This document shows positions 25,806 through 34,570 of a stretch of DNA of 64,000 bases, in pieces. Within the stretch, counting starts at the first letter, position 1. Each line of letters begins with the position of its first letter. A model generated the notes under the pieces. That model searched no databases and was not told the DNA's origin. It saw nothing but the letters and a program-made list of their open reading frames with translations. The DNA comes from Actinospica robiniae DSM 44927 (lineage in GTDB: Bacteria > Actinomycetota > Actinomycetes > Streptomycetales > Catenulisporaceae): the NCBI RefSeq assembly GCF_000504285.1, contig NZ_KI632511.1, forward strand, positions 8,042,154 through 8,106,153, in the 5' to 3' direction. Made by a program: the position numbers and the translations under genes.

Positions 25806-27068
25806 ATGCCGCAGCACGGATACAACCCCCAGGTTCCGCTCACCCGGGAAGCGGTGGACGCGGAGCTCGAACGTCTGCGCGCGGACGCGGGACGGGTCTC
25901 CGACGCGCTGGTGGAGCTGACCGAGTACAACGCCTACAAACTGCTCGAGAGCGCGCCGCTCTCCGGCCTGACGGCCGAGCGCTGGCAGCGGGTGAGCGGG
26001 AAGATCGCCGCGCTCTGGGACGATTTCACCGCGTATCAGGACGTGCTCAACCGGGCCTCGGAGATCCGCGGCCGCCGGGTCAAGCCGCGGCCGGAGGAGC
26101 TCGCGGCGATCACCAAGCTGCTGCGCGGCGAGTCGATCACCCTGTCCACCAACTCCGTCGCGCTCTCCGAGCGCACCCTGCTCGGGCCGGCCACCGTCTC
26201 GGTCACCGCCACCCTGGCCCAGACCCTGGACCGGATGAACACCGAGTACCAGCTCGCCGCGGACTTCATCGCCCAGGCCGAGCAGGCCTGGAACCGGCTG
26301 TTCGGCGCGGCCGACCCGGTGCAGGAGCGTCTCAAGGCCCTGGTGGCCGTCGCCCGGGAGATGGGCGACCGCTCGGTGGCCACGGCCGTGGCCGGGCTCG
26401 GCGACGGATACGCGGCGCTGCGCCGGGAGGTGTTCGCCGACCCGCTGGGGCTGTCCGCCGCCGGCTCCACCTTCCCAGGAAGGCTGGCCGAGATCGACCG
26501 GCAGATCGCGGAGCTGGCCGAGACCGCGGCGCACCAGGCCGATCTGCGCGCCGACTACGCCCGCGGCACCGAGCACCTGCGCCGGCTGATCGAGCGGATC
26601 GACGAGGTCGAGGCGGCGCAGCGGTCCGCCGCGGAGACGGTGCGTGACAAGATCCTGATAGAGGCGCTGCCTGCCTTCACCCGGCAGGCGCCGGCCCTGC
26701 GCGCGCGCATCGCGGCCCTCGACGCGCTGCGCGACCAGAGCCAGTGGCCCCGGCTGACCACCGAGGCCGAGGTGCTCGGCGACGCCCTGGACGCGGCGCT
26801 GGCCGAGGCCACCCGGATCTGGAAGCTGATCGCCGGACTGCTGGAGCGGCGCGAGGAGCTGCGCGGCCGGCTCTCCGCCTACCGGGTGCGGGCCGCGCGC
26901 AAGGGAGCCGCTGAGAACCAGCCCCTTGAGGCGTACTATCAAACCGCGCGCGAGCTGCTGTGGAGCAGGCCCTGCGATCTCGCCGCGTCGACCAGGGCGC
27001 TGCACGTGTACCAGAAGGCGGTGCTGGCCCTCGACGGTCCGGCCCGCCCCCGGGAGGGCGCACAGTGA
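25806..27068 (+). CDS. Coiled-coil protein of the PknG locus, function unknown
   Basis: This 420-residue soluble protein is almost entirely helical and charged, with heptad-like stretches (AVDAELERLRADAGRVSDAL near the start; LRRLIERIDEVEAAQRSAA in the middle). I recognise no enzyme motif, signal peptide or membrane helix. It lies between glnH and pknG with the same orientation and short gaps, so a scaffold or adaptor role in the kinase pathway is plausible but not shown. The ATG at 25806 has only a weak purine stretch (GAGGACGC) before it. Its last codons lie within a 15-base tandem duplication that carries the ribosome site of pknG. Confidence 0.75.
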   Translation: MPQHGYNPQVPLTREAVDAELERLRADAGRVSDALVELTEYNAYKLLESAPLSGLTAERWQRVSGKIAALWDDFTAYQDVLNRASEIRGRRVKPRPEELAAITKLLRGESITLSTNSVALSERTLLGPATVSVTATLAQTLDRMNTEYQLAADFIAQAEQAWNRLFGAADPVQERLKALVAVAREMGDRSVATAVAGLGDGYAALRREVFADPLGLSAAGSTFPGRLAEIDRQIAELAETAAHQADLRADYARGTEHLRRLIERIDEVEAAQRSAAETVRDKILIEALPAFTRQAPALRARIAALDALRDQSQWPRLTTEAEVLGDALDAALAEATRIWKLIAGLLERREELRGRLSAYRVRAARKGAAENQPLEAYYQTARELLWSRPCDLAASTRALHVYQKAVLALDGPARPREGAQ

Positions 27069-27090
27069 AGGGGAGCACAGTGAAGGGGAG
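27061..27090 (+). repeat. Exact 15-base tandem duplication carrying the pknG ribosome site
   Basis: CACAGTGAAGGGGAG occurs twice back to back. The first copy contains the TGA of the coiled-coil gene. The second places GGGGAGG eight bases before the pknG ATG at 27100. Confidence 0.9.
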
Positions 27091-27099
27091 GATGCGAGG

Positions 27100-29499
27100 A
27101 TGGGCGACATGAGGTGTACCCGGCCCGGCTGTGGTGGCACGCTTCTCGACGGCTATTGCGACACTTGCGGCCTGGCTGCCAAGACCGCCCCGAAGGCCGC
27201 GCCCCCGGCCCCCGTCCCGTCCGCGCCGGCGCAGCTGTGCGCACGGCTCGGCTGCGACGGCGCGGTCGTCGACGGCTACTGCGACACCTGCGGCATGGCC
27301 GCGGTCAAGGCGGCGCCCGCCGCGGTGCCGGCGCAGGCGAACGGCGGCCGGGAGACCTCCGCGCGCACCGCTTCCTCGGTCTCCGCCCGCGGCGGCTCGG
27401 CCCGCACCTCCACCGGACGCAGCCGCGGCTCGGCCGTCTCCGCGCGCGCCCTGACCGGCCGCACCGCCTCCAACCGCGGCTCGCGCTCCACCGGCCGCGG
27501 CGGCCTCGGCCTGGGCATCGTGGAGATCCCCAGCGTCGAGTACCGCGACCCGAGCGAGGCCGTGCTGGCCGACCCGGAGGTGCCCGAGCACAAGCGCTTC
27601 TGCTCGCACTGCGGCCAGGCGGTCGGCCGCGGCCGCAACGGGCATCCGGGCCGGACCAAGGGCTTCTGCGCCCAGTGCCGCAACGGCTACGACTTCGAGC
27701 CCAAGCTCGCCCCCGGCGATCTGGTGGCCGGCCAGTACGAGGTGCTCGGCTGCATCGCGCACGGCGGCCTCGGCTGGATCTACCTGGCCCGGGACAACAA
27801 CGTCTCCGGACGCTGGGTCGCCCTCAAGGGCCTGCTGGACACCGGGGACGAGGCGGCGCTGGCCGCGGCGGTGGCCGAGCGCCAGTTCCTGGCCGAGGTC
27901 GAGCACCCCAACATCGTCAAGATCTACAACTTCGTGCACCACGACTCCGGCGACTACATCGTGATGGAGTACGTCGGCGGCAAGTCGCTCAAGCAGATCG
28001 CGCTGGACTACAAGGAGGCCAACGCCGGGCAGGCGCTGCCGCTGGCGCAGGTGCTCGCCTTCGCCATCGAGATCCTGCCCGCGTTCGGCTACCTGCACTC
28101 GATCGGCCTGCTCTACAACGACTTCAAGCCGGACAACATCATCCAGTCCGAGGAGCAGCTCAAGCTGATCGACCTCGGCGCGGTGATGGCCTTCGACGAT
28201 CAGGAGTCGGACATCTACAGCACCGAGGGCTACAAGGCCCCGGAACTGGAGAGCGACGGCCCGAGCGTGGAGTCCGACCTGTTCACGGTCGGGCGGATGC
28301 TGGCCGTGCTGGCCTTCGACTTCAAGGGCTACCAGCGCGAGTTCGCGCACAAGCTGCCGGCCCGCGAGTCGATCCCGGTGCTGGCCAGGTTCGAGTCCTT
28401 CGACCGGGCGCTGCGCCGGGCCACCCATCCGCAGCGCGAGCGCCGCTTCTCCTCGGCCGCCGAGATGGCCGCCCAGCTGACCGGCGTGCTGCGCGAGGTG
28501 GTCGCGCTGGAGCGGGGCGAGCAGCAGCCGGCCGTCTCGGCCCTGTTCACCACCGAGCGCTACTCGGCCGGCACCGAGGGGGTGCGGGCCGCCGACGCGC
28601 CCACCGGCGCGCAGCTCGCCGCCGCCCTCCCGCTGCCGCTGACCGACCCGGCCGATCCGAGCGCCGGCTACCTCGCCGCCCTCGGCGGCCGGGCCGACCA
28701 GGTCGTGCGGACTCTGACGGAGCTGCGCAACCCGACGCCCGAGGTGCACTACCGGGTGGTGCGCGCCGCGATCGAGGACGGCCAGTTCCAGCTCGCCGAG
28801 CGGCACCTGAACCGGATGGCCGGGATCGACGCGTACGACTGGCGGGTGATCTGGTACCGCGCGGTGGTGGCACTGTGCCAGGGCAACGCGATCGAGGCCC
28901 GGGCCAAGTTCGAGGCCTGCTACAACGAGCTGCCCGGCGAGCTGGCGCCGAAGCTCGGCATCGCGGTGGCCGCGGAGCTGAGCGGCCTCACCTCCGACGC
29001 GCTGCGCTACTACCTGCAGGTGTGGAGCGTGGACCGCTCCTACGTGACCGCCGCCTTCGCCCTGGCCCGGCTGCGCATCGCGGCCGGCGACCACGCCGGC
29101 GCGGTGGACGTGCTCGGCCAGATCCCCGAGGTCGCGATCCAGCGCACCGCGGCCGAGATCGCCGCCGTGCGCACCCGGCTGGACTCGCCCGGCTTCGCCG
29201 GCTGGGCCGACCCGGAGGAGCTGGCCCGGCTCGGCGAGCGGGTCGAGGCGCTCGGCCTGGACGGCGAGGCGCACGAGTCGCTCAAGTGCGAGGTGCTGGC
29301 CGGCGCGCTCTCCTGGCGGCTGCAGGACGAGGACACGGCCGCGGCGCAGACCCTGTTCGGCCACCGGCTGAGCGAGGACGGGCTGCGCGCCGCGCTGGAA
29401 CGCTCCTACCGGACCCGGGCGCGGATGGCGCAGACCCGCGCGGGACGGATCGCCATGGTGGACTGCGCGAACCTGGTACGACCGCGGACGTGGGTATGA
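27100..29499 (+). CDS. pknG: PknG-type serine/threonine protein kinase with zinc ribbons and TPRs
   Basis: This 799-residue soluble kinase has two N-terminal zinc-ribbon motifs (residues 6-23 and 47-64, each ending DGYCDTCG), a Ser/Arg/Gly-rich linker, and a rubredoxin-like pair (CSHCG at 168-172, CAQC at 190-193). The kinase domain follows (about 205-490) with ATP-binding Lys243, YNDFKPDN (catalytic Asp341, Lys343, Asn346) and DLG at 358. The C-terminus is TPR-rich. The YND replacement of HRD is typical of PknG. In mycobacteria PknG phosphorylates GarA, a FHA protein controlling glutamate metabolism; here an FHA gene lies in the same locus. The two extra N-terminal ribbons are additional to the classical layout. 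The ATG was chosen for its GGGGAGG site. Confidence 0.93.
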   Translation: MGDMRCTRPGCGGTLLDGYCDTCGLAAKTAPKAAPPAPVPSAPAQLCARLGCDGAVVDGYCDTCGMAAVKAAPAAVPAQANGGRETSARTASSVSARGGSARTSTGRSRGSAVSARALTGRTASNRGSRSTGRGGLGLGIVEIPSVEYRDPSEAVLADPEVPEHKRFCSHCGQAVGRGRNGHPGRTKGFCAQCRNGYDFEPKLAPGDLVAGQYEVLGCIAHGGLGWIYLARDNNVSGRWVALKGLLDTGDEAALAAAVAERQFLAEVEHPNIVKIYNFVHHDSGDYIVMEYVGGKSLKQIALDYKEANAGQALPLAQVLAFAIEILPAFGYLHSIGLLYNDFKPDNIIQSEEQLKLIDLGAVMAFDDQESDIYSTEGYKAPELESDGPSVESDLFTVGRMLAVLAFDFKGYQREFAHKLPARESIPVLARFESFDRALRRATHPQRERRFSSAAEMAAQLTGVLREVVALERGEQQPAVSALFTTERYSAGTEGVRAADAPTGAQLAAALPLPLTDPADPSAGYLAALGGRADQVVRTLTELRNPTPEVHYRVVRAAIEDGQFQLAERHLNRMAGIDAYDWRVIWYRAVVALCQGNAIEARAKFEACYNELPGELAPKLGIAVAAELSGLTSDALRYYLQVWSVDRSYVTAAFALARLRIAAGDHAGAVDVLGQIPEVAIQRTAAEIAAVRTRLDSPGFAGWADPEELARLGERVEALGLDGEAHESLKCEVLAGALSWRLQDEDTAAAQTLFGHRLSEDGLRAALERSYRTRARMAQTRAGRIAMVDCANLVRPRTWV

Positions 29500-30647
29500 C
29501 GGACGCGCCGGGACTGACTGCGGAAAAGGACGGGGTTGTGACGGAGCGGGAAGAACCGGCCGAGCACGGGCCGGAGCACGAAGGCGCCGCTGCGGGATCG
29601 CAGACCTGGCCGACCTGCCCGTCCTGCGGCGCCGAGGTGGCGCCGGAGGACGGCTACTGCGAGGAGTGCGGCGCCGACCTGCTGGTGCGCAGATCCGAGC
29701 CGCCCGCCGCCGATCCCGGCGCGTGCCGCAATCCGCAGTGCTCGAACACCTCGTACGCCGACGGGTACTGCGACCAGTGCGGCTCCCCGGCGGCGGATCC
29801 GCGCGACCGGCTGGAGCGGGACCTCGGCCCGGTCGCCGGCGTCTCCGACCGCGGACTGCGGCACAGCCGCAACGAGGACGACATGGCCCTCGCGGTGATC
29901 GGCGACCGGGACGGGCCGCCCACCCCTGTCATCGTGGTCTGCGACGGCGTCTCCGCCTCGTACAAGCCGGAGACCGCCTCGGCCGCCGCCGCGCTGGCCG
30001 CGCGCGAGCAGCTGGTGCTGGCGCTGCGCCGGGGCGAGAACCCGCAGAGCGCCACCCTGGCCGCGTTCGAGGAGGCGCACAAGGCCGTCAGCGCCCTGCC
30101 GCCGGACCCGGCGGACGAGACCAACGGCCGGGCCAGCACCATGGTCACCGTGGTGGTGGGCGCGCGGGAGCTGACCGTCGGCTGGGTGGGCGACGCCCGG
30201 GTCTACTGGCTCGGCGCCGAGCCGCGCCGGCTGACCGCGGACGACTCCTGGGCCGGGCGGATGATCTCCGACGGCACCCTGACCGAGGAAGAGGCCTTCA
30301 AGTCGCCGCTGGCGCACACCATCCTGCGCTGGCTCGGCCCGGGCGCGCCGGAGGACCCGGCGAACCTGGCCGTGTTCGAGCCGGACGGCCCCGGCCTCGT
30401 GCTCGCCTGCAGCGACGGCCTGTGGAACTACGTGCCGGACGCGGACGACCTCGCCCACCTCGCCTCCGGCGGGTTCGGCGGGCTGCTCGCCACCGCGTCC
30501 GCGCTCGCCGCGGTCGCGCTGGAGGGCGGCGGCCACGACAACATCACCGCAGTGCTGGCGGCCTGGCCCCCGCGCGCGCCCGAGCCGGGCGCCGCGGAGC
30601 AGACCGCCGAGATCAACGCAACTCCAGTGGAGGGGACCCACCTGTGA
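29496..30647 (+). CDS. PP2C-family protein phosphatase with N-terminal zinc ribbons
   Basis: This 383-residue protein begins with two zinc-ribbon motifs (CPSCG...DGYCEECG and CRNPQCSN...DGYCDQCG) of the same style as in PknG. A PP2C domain follows: GLRHSRNEDDMAL, VVCDGVSAS, TMVTVVV, GWVGDARVYW, LACSDGLW and HDNITAVL carry the metal-binding aspartates. It should remove phosphate from Ser/Thr, the natural counterpart of PknG. The ATG at 29496 overlaps the pknG stop (ATGA); a GTG at 29538 has a better ribosome site and is an alternative start. It lacks a membrane helix, unlike PstP. Confidence 0.88.
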   Translation: MTDAPGLTAEKDGVVTEREEPAEHGPEHEGAAAGSQTWPTCPSCGAEVAPEDGYCEECGADLLVRRSEPPAADPGACRNPQCSNTSYADGYCDQCGSPAADPRDRLERDLGPVAGVSDRGLRHSRNEDDMALAVIGDRDGPPTPVIVVCDGVSASYKPETASAAAALAAREQLVLALRRGENPQSATLAAFEEAHKAVSALPPDPADETNGRASTMVTVVVGARELTVGWVGDARVYWLGAEPRRLTADDSWAGRMISDGTLTEEEAFKSPLAHTILRWLGPGAPEDPANLAVFEPDGPGLVLACSDGLWNYVPDADDLAHLASGGFGGLLATASALAAVALEGGGHDNITAVLAAWPPRAPEPGAAEQTAEINATPVEGTHL

Positions 30648-31957
30648 GCGCGCAGCCGCAGTTCACCGTCAACGTCTATCAGAACGAGTACCTGCCCGAG
30701 GGCGCCACGGAGATCAACGCGATCGTCTCGGTGCAGTCGGCCGCCGCGTTCGGCGGCACCGCGTCCGCCCGCGCCGCGCAGGTGATCATGGTGGACTGCT
30801 CCGGTTCCATGGACTACCCGCCGACCAAGATGGCCGCGGCCCGCCAGGCCACCGAGGCCGCGATCGACTCGATCCGGGACGGGGTGCCCTTCGCCGTCGT
30901 GGCCGGCACCCACGTGGCCCGGATGGTCTTCCCCGGCACCGAGTACCTGGTGCCCGCGGACGCCTCCTCCCGCGCCGCGGCCAAGGCCGCGGTGGCCCGG
31001 CTCACCGCCGGCGGCGGCACCGCCATCGGCCAGTGGCTGGCCATGGCCGACCGGCTCTTCACCGGGCACGAGCAGGCGATCCGGCACGCGATCCTGCTCA
31101 CCGACGGCAAGGACGAGCACGAGGACCCGGCCGACCTCGCCGCCGCGCTGGCGCGCTGCGAGGGCCGGTTCACCTGCGACTGCCGCGGCATCGGCACCGA
31201 CTGGGTGGTGGCGGAGCTGCGCCGGGTCTCGAGCGCGCTGCTCGGCACCGTGGACATCGTGGCCGACCCGGGCCGGCTGGCCGGGGACTTCCAGCAGATC
31301 ATCGAGCACGCCATGGGCAAGGCCGTCGGCGACGTGCGGCTGCGGCTGTGGACCCCGCAGGGCGCGCAGGTGAAGTTCGTCAAGCAGGTGGCGCCGCAGA
31401 TCCTGGACCTGACCGGCCGTCGCACGCCCGGTCCCAACCCGCTCACCGGCGACTTCCCGACCGGCGCGTGGGGTCCGGAGTCCCGGGACTACCAGGTGTG
31501 CGTGCAGGTGCGTCCCGGCGGCATCGGCGACGAGATGCTCGCGGCCCGGGTGAGCCTGGTCTCGGTCGAGGGCGCGGGCCAGGCGGTCACCCTCGGCCAG
31601 GGGCTGGTGCGCGCGGTGTGGTCCGACGACGTCGCGCAGACCGGCCGGATCGACCGCACCGTGGCCGACTACACCGGGCAGACGGAGCTGGCCGACGCGA
31701 TCCGCGAGGGCCTCGAGGCGCGCAAGAACGGCGACCTGGACACCGCCACGGCCAAGCTCGGCCGCGCGGTGAAGCTGGCCACCCAGGCCGGCAACGAGGA
31801 CACCGCGGTCCTGCTCTCGAAGGTCGTCGAGATCGACGACCCGGCCACCGGCACGGTGCGGCTCAAGCAGCGCGTGTCGGACGCGGACGAGATGACGCTC
31901 GACACCCGCTCGACCCGCACGGTCCGGGTGGGCAAGAACCGCAACGAGAACGGCTGA
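30644..31957 (+). CDS. von Willebrand factor A domain protein of the PknG locus
   Basis: This 437-residue protein has a VWA domain at about residues 40-215. The metal-dependent adhesion site is intact: DCSGS, the Thr of GGGTAIG and the Asp of LLTDGKDEHED. A beta-rich domain follows (about 225-340), then a helical C-terminus (GLEARKNGDLDTATAKLGRA). Such proteins commonly act as binding or assembly factors. The GTG start overlaps the phosphatase stop and is preceded by GGAGGGG, so translation is coupled. No signal peptide is seen; it probably works in the cytoplasm with the kinase, phosphatase and FHA protein. Confidence 0.87.
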   Translation: MSAQPQFTVNVYQNEYLPEGATEINAIVSVQSAAAFGGTASARAAQVIMVDCSGSMDYPPTKMAAARQATEAAIDSIRDGVPFAVVAGTHVARMVFPGTEYLVPADASSRAAAKAAVARLTAGGGTAIGQWLAMADRLFTGHEQAIRHAILLTDGKDEHEDPADLAAALARCEGRFTCDCRGIGTDWVVAELRRVSSALLGTVDIVADPGRLAGDFQQIIEHAMGKAVGDVRLRLWTPQGAQVKFVKQVAPQILDLTGRRTPGPNPLTGDFPTGAWGPESRDYQVCVQVRPGGIGDEMLAARVSLVSVEGAGQAVTLGQGLVRAVWSDDVAQTGRIDRTVADYTGQTELADAIREGLEARKNGDLDTATAKLGRAVKLATQAGNEDTAVLLSKVVEIDDPATGTVRLKQRVSDADEMTLDTRSTRTVRVGKNRNENG

Positions 31958-31970
31958 GGGGGCGGCGGAG

Positions 31971-32870
31971 ATGTCCACCTGTCCGGCCGGGCACGAGTCC
32001 CAGGCCAGCGACTACTGCGATACCTGCGGGCGGGTGATCGGCGGACCGCCGGCCTCGGCGGCTCCGGTGCCGTCCACCGCGACCGGGACCGGCTCGGCCG
32101 CCGCGGGCTCCGCGCCCCGGGCCGGAGCCTGCCCGGTGTGCGGCGCGGGGCGCGACGGGCGCTTCTGCGAGGAGTGCGGCTACGACTTCGACCTCGCCGA
32201 GGCGATGCCGGAGACGGTGCTCACCGCCGGCGTCGGCCCGGCGCCGGCCGAGGCTCCGGTTTCGCAGGCCCCGAACACCGCTGCGGCCGCGCCGGCCGAG
32301 GCCGAGCAGGGCCTCGACCTCGAGGCTGAGCTGGCCCGGGCCGAGGCGCAGGCGTCCCCCGAGGCGTCCCCGGCGCAGCCCGAGGTCGAGCCCGTCCCGT
32401 TCGAGCCGCTGCCGGATCCGATCGCCGGCCCTATCGCCGGCTCGGCGTCGGGCGGGGTGTCGTTCGGCTCGGAGCTGACGTTGATCGTCAACGCCGACCG
32501 GGATTACTACGACGCGCAGGTCGAGCGCGGGGACATCGTCGCGAGCGAGTTCCCGTTCCCGAAGTACCCGGCCGAGCGCCGGTTCAGCTTCACCGCCGGG
32601 CCCGGCCCGGTAAGGATCGGCCGCTCCTCCTCCAGCCGCGGGCTGAACCCGGAGATCGACCTCACCGGCCCGCCGCTGGACCCGGCCGTCTCCCACCTGC
32701 ACGCCCAGCTGCTCAAGCACGACGAGGGCTGGGTGGTGGTGGACCTCGGCTCCGCCAACGGCACCCGGCTCAACGAGGCGGCCGAGCCGCTGGAGGCGGA
32801 GACGGAGATACCGGTCAAGCCGGGCGACCGCATCCACCTCGGCGTGTGGACCACGATCGTGCTGCAGTAA
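31971..32870 (+). CDS. FHA-domain protein with N-terminal zinc ribbons
   Basis: This 299-residue protein starts with two zinc-ribbon motifs (CPAGH...DYCDTCG and CPVCG...RFCEECG), then an Ala/Pro/Glu-rich linker, and ends in a forkhead-associated domain (about 205-299). The phosphothreonine-binding residues are present: IGRSSSSR, SHLHAQL and the SANGT turn. FHA domains bind phospho-Thr targets, so this is the likely substrate or reader of PknG, analogous to GarA but with a different N-terminus. It starts 13 bases after the VWA gene behind GAGGGGGCGGAG. A very strong terminator follows. Confidence 0.88.
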   Translation: MSTCPAGHESQASDYCDTCGRVIGGPPASAAPVPSTATGTGSAAAGSAPRAGACPVCGAGRDGRFCEECGYDFDLAEAMPETVLTAGVGPAPAEAPVSQAPNTAAAAPAEAEQGLDLEAELARAEAQASPEASPAQPEVEPVPFEPLPDPIAGPIAGSASGGVSFGSELTLIVNADRDYYDAQVERGDIVASEFPFPKYPAERRFSFTAGPGPVRIGRSSSSRGLNPEIDLTGPPLDPAVSHLHAQLLKHDEGWVVVDLGSANGTRLNEAAEPLEAETEIPVKPGDRIHLGVWTTIVLQ

Positions 32871-32876
32871 GCAGGC

Positions 32877-32927
32877 CGCGTCAGGCCGGCCCGCAGTCCC
32901 ACGTGGACGGCGGGCCGGCCTGACGCG
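32877..32927. terminator. Strong bidirectional terminator closing the PknG locus
   Basis: Positions 32877-32894 pair perfectly with 32910-32927: 18 base pairs around a 15-base loop. It lies between the FHA gene (plus) and the MocR gene (minus). Confidence 0.9.
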
Positions 32928-32948
32928 TACTCAGGCCCGCTCAGACCG

Positions 32949-34451
32949 CTACGCCACCAAGTCCCGCCGCCTCTCCGCGGCGTGCACGGGCCCGAGTGCG
33001 GTGCGGGCGGCGGCGAGGCGGCGGACGGCTTCGCGCAACTTCTCCGGCGCCTCGGTGTAGGGCAGGCGCAGGTAGCGCTCGTACGTGCCCGGGTCGGCGC
33101 CGAAGCGCGGGCCGCTCTGCAGCAGCAGGCCGTGGGTCGCCGCGCGGTGGACGAGACTGGTCGACTCCTCGCCCCCGGCCAGCCGCACCCACAGGCTCAG
33201 CCCGCCCTCGGGCGTGTGCCAGCTCCAGTCCGGCATCGCGTCGCGCAGGGCCGCCTCCAGCAGTTCACGCGAGGCGCGCCACTCGGCGCGCCGCTCTTCC
33301 TCGATGCCGAAGCCTTCGCGCAGCACCGCGACCGCGATCAGCTGCTCGATCACCGGAGAGGCGAGGTCGAGCGACGCCCTCGCCGCCGCGAGTTCGTGCA
33401 CGACGCGGCTGGGTGCCCGGACCCAGCCCACGCGCAGCCCGCCCCAGAAGCTCTTGCCGAGCGAGCCGCACACCAGCAGCCGCTCCGCGTCCGCGGGGCC
33501 GACCGCGGCGGCGAACGGCGCGGGCACCGGGACGTCGAGCGCCGCGTCGGTGATCGTCTCGTCGGCCAGGAGCCAGGCTCCTGCTTTGCGGGCTGCCCGG
33601 GCCAGCGGGCCGGCCAGCTCCGGCGGCATCACCAGGCCGGTCGGGTTGTGGAAATGAGGGATCGTATACACCAGTCGCGGTGAGAGCCGGGTCGCCGCCT
33701 GGGCCAACGGAATCCGGGCCGCGCCGCCGCCGGCCGCCCCGTCCGCCCAGCCGGTCGCCGGGTCCAGCGGCACCGGCGTCAGCCGCGCCCGCGCCGCGGT
33801 CAGCGAGTCGATCGCGTTCGGGTAGGTCGGCCCCTCAACCAGGATCCTGTCACCGGTCCTGATCAGGAGTCTGCCGACGAGGCTGATCGCGCCCTGGGCC
33901 CCGGCCGTCACCAGGATCTGGCTCGGATCGGTGGGCAGGCCGCGTTCCGTGTAGCGCTGCGCCACCGCTTCGCGCAGGGCGCTCAGGCCGTAGGGCAGAT
34001 AAGACTCCTGCGTCACCACGGACAGCCGCTCGGCCGCCCAGGCCGTGGCGGCGCGCAGCGCGGCCAGCGGGGGCAGCGGGGCCGCGCAGGTCAGGTCGAC
34101 CAGATCAGCGCCCTGACCCTCCTGCCAGCCGCCGGCCGGGCGGGCCAGCAGCCGCTCGGGCAGCGCGGTGTAGGTGCCCGAGCCCCGGCGCGCGCTCGCG
34201 TAGCCGCGCTCGACCAGGCTGGTGTAGGCGGCGGTCACGGTGGTCCGGCTCAGCTCCAGCGCCTCGCTCAGCGGCCGTTCCGCGGGCAGCCGGGCGCCGA
34301 CCGGCAGCCGGCCGTCCAGGATCAGCGCGGTGATCCGGTCGGCCAGCGCGGCCCGGGCCGGATGCCGGGAGGCGTCCGAGCCGCCCGCCACCCGCCACGG
34401 CCCGAGCAGGCGGGCCAAGGTGGCCGCCGTCAGCGGGGCATTGGCTTCCAT
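32949..34451 (-). CDS. MocR-type (GntR plus aminotransferase fold) regulator, YczR-like
   Basis: This 500-residue regulator joins a GntR winged helix (LPAERPLSEALELSRTTVTAAY, residues about 50-72) to a class I aminotransferase fold that binds pyridoxal phosphate (HFHNPTG; probable Schiff-base lysine in CGSLGKSFWGGLR). MocR regulators sense PLP or a related ligand. It is divergent from a YczE membrane gene, matching the known YczR-YczE arrangement. The frame is open to 34547, but the ATG at 34451 has AGAGAGGTGG before it and leaves a normal intergenic region. Confidence 0.88.
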   Translation of the reverse strand: MEANAPLTAATLARLLGPWRVAGGSDASRHPARAALADRITALILDGRLPVGARLPAERPLSEALELSRTTVTAAYTSLVERGYASARRGSGTYTALPERLLARPAGGWQEGQGADLVDLTCAAPLPPLAALRAATAWAAERLSVVTQESYLPYGLSALREAVAQRYTERGLPTDPSQILVTAGAQGAISLVGRLLIRTGDRILVEGPTYPNAIDSLTAARARLTPVPLDPATGWADGAAGGGAARIPLAQAATRLSPRLVYTIPHFHNPTGLVMPPELAGPLARAARKAGAWLLADETITDAALDVPVPAPFAAAVGPADAERLLVCGSLGKSFWGGLRVGWVRAPSRVVHELAAARASLDLASPVIEQLIAVAVLREGFGIEEERRAEWRASRELLEAALRDAMPDWSWHTPEGGLSLWVRLAGGEESTSLVHRAATHGLLLQSGPRFGADPGTYERYLRLPYTEAPEKLREAVRRLAAARTALGPVHAAERRRDLVA

Positions 34452-34454
34452 GAC

Positions 34455-34495
34455 CAGTCCACCTCTCTGAGATTGGCTATCGTCGAACAGTCCAC
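34455..34495. promoter_or_regulatory. Candidate MocR operator: direct repeat in the divergent region
   Basis: CAGTCCAC occurs at 34455-34462 and again at 34488-34495 (GTGGACTG on the other strand). The copies are 33 bases apart, close to three helical turns, as expected for the direct-repeat boxes used by MocR dimers. They flank GATTGGCTATCG, where promoter elements probably lie. Confidence 0.55.
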
Positions 34496-34570
34496 TTTCG
34501 GTCAGGATGGCAGAGGCCGGCCACAGCCCGCAAGGGGGCCGGCTCACGGACCGAGAGGGAGATGGGCGCG

